64,000 nucleotides of DNA from Vitis vinifera (lineage: Eukaryota; Streptophyta; Magnoliopsida; Vitales; Vitaceae). Below, piece after piece: positions 56,789-64,000 of this stretch (position 1 is the first letter of the stretch; every line of letters begins with the position of its first letter). The stretch covers positions 13,695,001 to 13,759,000 of the forward strand of contig NC_081822.1 of assembly GCF_030704535.1 (NCBI RefSeq). The letters are read 5' to 3'. Under the pieces are notes generated by a model that was not told the DNA's origin, did not search any database, and saw only the letters and a program-made list of their open reading frames with translations. The translations under genes were made by a program, and so were the position numbers.

Positions 56789-59138
56789 ATGCCCGAATCC
56801 ATCCACTCTTCCTCAACTCCTGATATGGACTGCTCCTCTGTGAGGTTTGTTCATTCAATAAACGAGGCCGGTCGCCTTCTTCCTTCTGCCAGCCGCTGGA
56901 ACTCCATAGCAATTGACTACAACGTCCTGCCTAGATCTTCCATTGCATATGATTCATTACCCTCCGTCTACTCTAAGTCTGTTGAGTTCAATCTTGTCGT
57001 CAGAGATAAGACCCACCTCAAACGTTTTGTTTACATCTCAGTTTTTCTGGTCTTGGCCATTGTTGCGCTTGTTGTACTGCTGCATTTTTTGCCTCACAAA
57101 CATGGCCACCATGGTTCCTCTAAGAACCTCACACATGCAATCAACCAAGCTCTCACCTTCTTCGAAGCTCAAAAGTGTAACTGTTATTAACTTATTGTTG
57201 TTGTTGTTGTTGTTGTTACTTTTCATTTTTATTAAAGTTGGAATGATTTTTATCTTGTACATGAATTGGATTATTTCTTTCACAGCTGGGTATCTCCCAA
57301 AGAACAGTTCTGTAAGTTTTCGAGGGGATTCTGGTTTGCAAGACGGGAATTCAAGCGGCCATAATCTTGTCGGTGGTTTTTATGATTCAGGAAACAACAT
57401 AAAATTCAGTTTTCCTACTGCATATACCATTACCCTCTTGAGTTGGACTGTGATTGAATATCATCAGAAGTATGCGGATATCGGTGAGCTTGAACATGTC
57501 AAGGACATCATCAAATGGGGCAGTGACTACTTGCTCAAGCTCTTTATTCCTCCAATTAAATCTACTTCCAGTTCTACTACCATTCTGTATTCTCAGGCAA
57601 GCTGTCTTAAGGGTTTTGTGTGATAAACACCCTTTTCCAAGCCTAAGAGTAGGGACTAAAAGAAAAGATTCTCTGTTTTGTGGTTGTAGGTTGGAAGTAC
57701 TAGTAATGATGCATTTAACGATGTGAACTGCTGGCAAAGGCCTGAGGACATGAGCTATTTGAGACCAGTTTCTATTTGCAACAGCACTGCTTCTGATCTA
57801 GCAGGGGAAATTGTTGCAGCATTATCAGCTGCATCACTGGTATTCAGAGAAGATACGGGTTATTCAGGAGAATTAATCAAAGGAGCTGAGAAATTGTTTG
57901 AGCTTGCAACTGCAGTAGACCCTCGTATGCAAGGAACTTACACCAGGTCTGATGCTTGTGGAGGACAAGCAAGACAGTTCTATAACTCATCAGGCTTCGA
58001 AGATGAGCTGGTTTGGGCAGGGACTTGGCTGTTCTTCGCCACTGGAAACACCACTTACCTTAGAAATGCGACGGAGAAGTTCGCTTCTGCAGAGACTGAA
58101 GAAATGCCTTCTGAGAAATGGATTTTTTATTGGAACAATAAGATTACCGCCAATGCGGTAATTCTGATTTTATAAGGTTTCTGAATGATTTAACTTGTGT
58201 GTTCGATGGGATTGGGGATAACTTATCTAGTTGTTTTTTCAGGTTTTGCTAACCCGGCTTAGATTCTTCCTTGATCCTGGGTACCCATATGCGGCTGCTC
58301 TGCAACCATCAACAACCAGAACTGACTTGCTCATGTGCTCCTATCTTTCTAACTATATCTTCAACAACACACCAGGTAAATGGCTCGAGTGTATCATGAC
58401 TATGTCTATATGTAAACATACCTTAATTCTACAATGAATATATGGGCTATCCTACAATTTTTCTTCAAATATATGTAGGTGGATTGATCCTCTTAAGACC
58501 TGATCATGGTAAACCACTCCAGTTTGCTGCAACAGCGTCTTTTCTTAGTAAACTCTATAGCGATTACCTTGATCTGTTGCGTCAATCAGGTGGGAGTTGC
58601 GGTGGTTACAACTACACCCTTGAAATGTTGCAAAGCTTCTCCATGTCTCAGGCAAGTATTAAGTATCACCACAAGGATTGTGCCTGGCTCCCTACATATG
58701 CATTGAATGGGCCTTTTCTTATATAACTCTTTTCAGGTTAATTACATTCTGGGTGATAATCCTATGAAGATGAGCTATGTGGTGGGATTTGGAGACAGCT
58801 ATCCAATCCATGTTCACCATAGGAGTGCGTCGATCCCTTGGGATGGTCATCAATATTCTTGTGAGGATGGAGATAAATGGCTACACTCTGAAGATCCAAA
58901 TCCAAATACCCTTTTGGGAGCCATGGTAGGAGGACCAGACCAACATGACAAATTCTTAGATGATAGGAAGAAACCATGGTTCACAGAACCAAGCATATCA
59001 AGCAATGCTGGTTTAGTTGCTGCACTTATTGCGCTTCATGATCATCCTTGTGAGTCTTCAAATTCTAATTGTGTTGGGTCAGGTATAGATAAGATGGGCA
59101 TCTTTACAAATATCCATTCATTTCCTTCCCCTCCCTGA
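56789..59138 (+). CDS. KORRIGAN-type membrane-anchored endo-1,4-beta-glucanase (GH9A), with altered catalytic base
   Basis: Six exons: 56789-57176, 57286-57596, 57690-58157, 58243-58375, 58479-58651, 58737-59138; 624 residues, close to KORRIGAN1. The family acts in cellulose synthesis at Golgi/plasma membrane. Cytosolic residues 1-79 are followed by one transmembrane segment at 80-102 (Y-I-S-V-F-L-V-L-A-I) and a GH9 domain from about 113. Visible landmarks: R-G-D-S-G-L-Q-D-G (142-150), N-C-W-Q-R-P-E-D-M, Y-I-L-G-D-N-P-M-K-M-S-Y-V-V-G-F-G, H-V-H-H-R (516-520) and F-T-E-P-S with the acid Glu575. At 162-166 the sequence is Y-D-S-G-N, where active GH9 enzymes have Y-D-A-G-D: Asp163 is kept but the base Asp is Asn166. 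W-N-N-K replaces the usual W-D-N-K. Introns 2 and 5 start with GC. The reading frame is otherwise intact. Likely a paralogue, not KOR1 itself. Confidence 0.9.
57194..57217 (+). repeat. (TTG)n microsatellite in intron 1 of the endoglucanase gene
   Basis: About seven TTG units in the 109-base first intron. Confidence 0.9.
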
Positions 59139-59940
59139 AAGTTTCACATTCTGTTCTGACAGCTAACAATTTAGCTAATAAATCATGGAAATGATGAAAA
59201 AGGTTTATTTGAAGACAACTCTGAGAAATCACTTTCTGGTTTTAAATTCGTCTTCCCTGAGTGATGAGCAGAGAGGAGGAGATAGGTTCTTTAAGGGCAA
59301 TTTTGAAGCCCTTATCCTTTATGTGGAAGAAGTGTAGAATTGTTGTCAATACACAAGTTATATTATCATGGACAATTGTAATATGCTTGGCTTGCCTTCC
59401 CTCATATGAGCATGCCATAGGAGAAAAGCTTCCCTTTGTTTGGGTTTACCATTTTTGTGACAGATAAATATTATGATAACTTGAACAAACGGATCAAAAC
59501 AACGGCTACTGTATATGCAAATGAACTCTCGATCCATTAATATTATTGCCAATACCCAATAATCTGTTGTTGTCGCAGAGGTTCTGGTACCATACAGAGG
59601 GCATTTGGAACTACTTCTGTTGCCCTTAAAATACAAACTGGTTTGATTTTGTGCTTTCAAAAACTACAGCACGCAAGTACTGAGCTTAACAATTGGAAAC
59701 TATTTCTATCCCAAAATCCTAGGGCTCCTGAGTTGACAACATACAAAACAGACGTCAACACAGTGTTCATGTCACATACAGTAGAAATTCACATCCTTAA
59801 TGGAAAACAAGTTAAGAAACAATAGATTTTACTTGTAACTAAACAAGAAAAACTATTTGTATGTTGTATAATGTAGATATTTACACAAAACCAAACTCTG
59901 TACAGTTTCTTTCCTTTCTTTACATTCATATATTTCCTCC

Positions 59941-61482
59941 TTAGGTAGCCTTTAACCTATCCAAGCCTAATGATCCCTGCAGAATTAGAAAGAAGCAAAA
60001 ATAAGTGAGTAATATACCAGGTTAAACATGTTGTCAAACAACATGAATGTAAACTTACCAGGATGGAGTGTATCTCTTCTAGGAACGGCACGAGTAATGA
60101 GGTCAAAGCCTGCATTTCCTCTTGAAGGGTGTCAAGGTTTTCGTCTTTGGCCAGGAGGAGAGTAATAAAGGTTTTATCATCAGGCACCAGTTTGAGAGCT
60201 ACCTGCAAAGATTACTATCATGTTAGCTCATATTCTGGACTAAATCTGCAGTGTGTATAAAATAATGTCAGATAACCATATCTCATGTGCTCAGTGCTAT
60301 ATCATATTTCAGTTTTATGCTTGATTATTTGATACATTGCCTGTGGTGTTTTCATCCAATCAAAAGGTACATCACAAAATCTATAGTATTACTTTGAAGG
60401 CAGCTGATGAAATCCATCCATGCCATGGCTTTAAAGCGATGCTGTAAGATTCTTCCACTGCTTGCTCCATGCTCTGCCTAGGATCCTTGGCTAATCTTTG
60501 CAGCAAAGCCGCCATGAAATCCATAGACCTGGATTTGTTTAAAATTTGAGAATGCTATGCATGAAAATAGTAAGCCCAAGTTTACATACAAATGGATAAC
60601 TGTGACCCTAAACCATTTTTCAGTAAAGCATATAACCTGGTGAGCCAAACAAAGGCTTTACAACAGCTGGCACCCTTTCTTGCATTGCCTTCATTTACTT
60701 CTTTTTTCAGCATCTCAACGAAATTTGAATATTTTGAAGGATTAGATTCATGGGCCATCTCCAATCTCTATCAGTATTGAAATTAAAATTAATATCAAAG
60801 CTATCAATCAATTAATTTCCTATTACTAATGAAATGACAAGTATCCCTTTATATGGACAGAAATGCCCACAACAAAGTAAAAAACACCCAAGGAAAGAAA
60901 ATCCAGGAGGCCGAAATTCTCTGGAAGTCATGGGGTACTGCTGTCATGAAAAAAGTTGTGGATGAGGGAGATTACAAGGAAAGGTGTTTTCCAAAGTTGG
61001 ATGAAATGAGAATAAAGGTATAGTATTGGTCAAGTTGATTTGATCTGGTGTTTTTTACCTGAATGTTTTGATGAACGTCCTGCCTCAGAACAGCCATTGT
61101 TGGCCCTATCTTATCTGCAAGGGCGAGAAGATAAAGACAAAGAAAGTTCAGGCAATGAGATGATTAGTGAAGAAAAAGACATGAATGATGGAGACCTGTC
61201 ATTAAGTACCACAGTACTGGTTTGAGGAAAATAATGGAGACCCAGAAGGCCAAATCAAATTAGGAGAGAGGTAAGAGATAAGGGAAAAGGAAACCAACCA
61301 AGAACTTGAAGAATCGAATTGCAGACAGAGAGAAAAGGCCTGGTGGGAATATGGGCAGTATCATGTTGGACATGTACAGCAGCATCATGATCTTCGCCAG
61401 TTTTAACTTTTACCACCATTGAAAGCTCTTCAATGGCAGACCTTATCTCCGAACCCTTCTCCATCTCTCTTCTCCTTTTCAT
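59941..61482 (-). CDS. Glycolipid transfer protein (GLTP) family
   Basis: Six exons on the minus strand: 61482-61299, 61114-61059, 60767-60637, 60528-60393, 60202-60059, 59976-59941, all GT-AG; 228 residues. GLTPs are soluble all-helical proteins that carry glycosphingolipids between membranes. The headgroup-binding residues known from human GLTP (Asp48, Asn52, Lys55, Trp96, His140) correspond to Asp74, Asn78, Arg81, Trp121 and His160; only the Lys is changed, to Arg. Landmarks are R-P-F-L-S-V-C-N-S-I, F-V-W-L-T-R-S-M-D-F, K-P-W-H-G-W and A-L-K-L-V-P-D. Sequence resembles Arabidopsis GLTP1 more than ACD11. Another Met at residue 7 (61464) could be the start, shortening the product by six basic residues. 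The last exon encodes only 11 residues and was placed by its splice sites and the family's C-terminus. Convergent with the endoglucanase gene, about 0.8 kb apart. Confidence 0.88.
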
Positions 61483-62220
61483 ATTTCAATCTCTGATTGA
61501 CCTCCTCTCTCCTCTTCTTCTCTCTCTGACTCCAAGTCTATTTCTTAAGTGAAAAACTCCCAACTGGGTCTCTCCTTCTACGCTATTTTCCTTTACTATG
61601 ACACTGTTAACAAGAAAAAGAGAGAGTCCCACCAAAAGAGAGGGCTTTCAGAATCAGCATCAATGGCTGTCTCAAACATGGAGACCTGCAAGGATCCCAT
61701 CTGCTATTTAAAATCCTGGATGGAGAACACACAGCTCCTCTGGCCTGAGCTCCATTTCAATTTTTAAATTTGATTTTAATAATAATTTTTGTTGGGTTAG
61801 ATAAATTTGTTTATGGTCGAATATTGTGTTTATACATTGATGGCGACCTTGTATTTGACCTTGAAGTTATCAGCCCAGTCTCCCACTGTTTTCTGAGATG
61901 TAATCTGATTTCTTTTATACATATACAGACCCCTTCTAGTGTAGGTCCATCTATGAAAATGAAACTCCTCTTCTTCCTCATCATTTCAAGTCAGTTTATA
62001 CAAATTTTGTGTGCATCACCCATGACATGAGCTCCAAATTGGAAATTATGTGTATGTCATCTGTGGTGGGACATTTTCATGATAAGTTTTCGGCGTCATT
62101 TGTTTTTTTATCTAACGTTTTAATATGTTTAAATTTATTAAATATTTCAATAAATGTCAACACAAAATTGTCATTGAGACTAACGGTTTCTGATAAAAAT
62201 TAGGAGGATTTTTGACAAGT
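61483..62220 (-). promoter_or_regulatory. Upstream region of the GLTP gene
   Basis: CT-rich in plus orientation (GA-rich leader on the minus strand) for about 70 bases, then mixed sequence. A 72-codon plus-strand frame at 61549-61767 contains M-E-T-C-K-D-P-I-C-Y, but it lies in this upstream region and shows no known family. No TATA box could be chosen with confidence. Confidence 0.35.
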
Positions 62221-62756
62221 ATTCAATTTAATATATATATTTAGAATATGTTTGGTTCCGAAAATATTAAAAAAAATAATTTTCTTTTATTTAATTTCAT
62301 TATATAGGAAATGGGAAAGAAAATCAAACATAATTAAAATTAGTTAAAAATTTATATATTTTAAAATTATTTTATTTTTATATAATGGAGAAAAATAAGT
62401 AAAATGTGTTTGAAGAAACATATAAAAAAATTATTGATTTTGAACCTAATTTTTATTTTCCTTGGGTTTTTCTTTTTTTTTTTTCCACTTTTTTTTTTTT
62501 CTCTCAAATTTTCTTGGAACCAAATATAACCTCATTAAAATATAACAATTTTGAAATTATTTTTAAATGTATGAAAGTTATATTTTAAAAAGATAATTTT
62601 ATTTAAAATGTAAAAGTTTTAAAAGAAAACTTTAAAAATTCAATTGAAATTGTCTTTTTAAAAATTAATTTTCAACTAAATTCTTCCACTGAATTGGAAA
62701 AGTTTTTAAAATTACTATATTTCAAAAAATAAATTTTAAAACTACCTTTTTTTTTC

Positions 62757-63295
62757 TAAATGAGTTTGGTAAAATTTAATATTTATTACTTAATTACTTA
62801 AGTTGATTTTAAGTTAAAATTTATTTAATTTTTTTTAAGTAAAATTTATTACTTAATTTTTACTTTAAGTATTAAAGTTGTTTGATAAAATTAATTTAAA
62901 ATTTATTCTAAATCATTAAATGAATATATTTATCATTATAAATTATAATTAAAACAAAGAAATTCATTTTAGTTATATTGGATGATATCAACAAGTTACT
63001 TTTAGTTGAATAAAAAAAGTCAAATATTTTAGCTTTTTCTATTCAACCAAAAAACAAACATCATCGAAGTCATGGAATAGAAAAAGAGATCATAGACGTA
63101 ATTAAGACATATGGAGATAAAAAGATAAAATCATATATGGAATTATGAATAAATTAATTATTTTTACTTATTACTTAAAATTATTTTTAACGATAAATTA
63201 TATCATTAAGTTATTTTACCAAACATACTTAATTTACTTTAATAACTTAAATTAAGTTATTAAGTTTGCTTTAAGTTAAGTTGGTTGTCAAACAT
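62757..63295. mobile_element. Foldback AT-rich MITE-like element
   Basis: The left end GAGTTTGGTAAAATTTAATA leads into TTACTTAAGTTGATTTTAAG. The right end in reverse complement gives GATGTTTGACAACCAACTTA then ACTTAAAGCAAACTTAATAA, a loose inverted repeat. Words such as TTAAGTTATTAAGT recur inside. Compatible with a MITE, but the AT-rich composition makes chance pairing likely. Confidence 0.35.
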
Positions 63296-64000
63296 CCACT
63301 TAAACATTCCATTATTTTTTATTATTTGGGGAGATGATAAAATAAATGGTAAAAGCTATGGTAGGAGAATTTTTCAAAATTAAAATTTTTGGTTTTTAAT
63401 ATTTTGAAAAATATCTTAAAATAAAATCTGAAAAAACAAATGGTACTAAAAACATTTATAGCATGTTTAGTTCCATAAAAGTATCAACTATGTTTGGTTT
63501 TTGGGAAAATTTGTGGGAAAATGTGAGAAAAAGAAGATAGAAAGCAAAATAAAGAAAAATAAAAAATAGATTTAAAATTAATAACATGTTTTTTTTAAAT
63601 TTGTTTCACTTATTTCTTTTTGTTTATATATAGATTAAATAATTTATAATATATAAAATTTTAAATAATTGTAATTATATTTAATTTTCTTAAACTAAAT
63701 GTAAAAAAAATCATTTTTCTCTATATTTGTTTTCCATTTTTTATTACTTTTTTTTTTTTGGAATTAAACATAATATTAAGGAAAGTTAAAAAAAAAAAAA
63801 AAAAAAGGTGCTAAGAGAATTATTTTTCCTTGTCTAGTTTATGAAGAAAAACATGAAAAAATAAATTAATATTAAAATTAGCTAGACATTTATTCATTTT
63901 TAAATCATCTCATCTTCATACAATAAATAAATAAAGTTTTAAAAAATATAAAAATAATTTATTAATTTTAAATTTATTTTATATTTTTCTTCTATTTTTT
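63296..64000. other. AT-rich repeat debris
   Basis: Contains 'atgtttggttttt' and 'aaatgtgagaaaaagaa' type fragments seen in plant MITEs, and an A-run at about 63789-63807. No gene and no definable element. Confidence 0.4.

Noticed and set aside
61549-61767. 72-codon frame upstream of the GLTP gene, opposite strand
   Set aside because: Short, no family, overlaps the promoter region; most likely chance.
63789-63807. Poly(A) run as a retrogene or LINE tail
   Set aside because: No coding or LINE sequence precedes it; simple A-run in AT-rich DNA.

Overview
The window looks like nuclear DNA of a woody eudicot plant. It has split genes with short exons and AT-rich introns, long AT-rich gaps, and many LTR-retrotransposon, LINE, MITE and Mutator-like remains. 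Gene content and repeat style are what I would expect of grapevine (Vitis), but the genus is inferred from memory and no search was run. I see no bacterial or organellar genes, CRISPR array, rRNA or convincing tRNA gene.

Layout. 1-2.6 kb is the decayed protease/gag end of a Ty1/copia element on the minus strand, with its LTR. 2.6-5.2 kb is AT-rich and gene-free. 5.25-8.65 kb is one 3.4 kb LTR-like unit flanked by a perfect 5-bp duplication. 8.7-10.1 kb holds a foldback MITE and AT-rich DNA. 10.2-16.2 kb may be a leader exon and long 5' intron of the next gene, filled with two LINE fragments and a dead copia pol. 17.0-22.8 kb is a complete eight-exon LAZ1-like (DUF300/OST-alpha family) membrane protein gene. 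24.7-25.4 kb is promoter- and leader-like but has no gene I can name. 27.2-34.9 kb holds three tandem 'pathogen-related protein' genes, with a 3.07 kb Mutator-like element between copies 2 and 3. 35.6-40.3 kb is a minus-strand DUF218 membrane-anchored protein gene. 40.7-56.3 kb is a nest of repeats: a second broken copy of the Mutator-like element containing two LTRs, a hAT-like MITE containing another LTR, a copia LTR split by another insertion, a plant-mobile-domain remnant and a degenerate minisatellite. 56.8-59.1 kb is a KORRIGAN-type membrane-anchored GH9 endoglucanase. 59.9-61.5 kb, convergent with it, is a glycolipid transfer protein gene. 61.5-64 kb is promoter plus AT-rich repeats.

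Seven full protein-coding genes could be modelled exon by exon. All reading frames close, and all splice sites are GT-AG except two GC-AG introns in the endoglucanase. The genes do not form a pathway, although LAZ1, glycolipid-transfer proteins and pathogen-related proteins are each linked to plant cell death or defence. The most testable biological observation is that the endoglucanase has Asn (residue 166) where GH9 enzymes carry the catalytic-base Asp, so it may be inactive. The best structural observations are the Mutator-like element with exact 9-bp target duplication, and a second copy of it broken by two LTRs inside the same AT microsatellite. I did not find a convincing new biological system.
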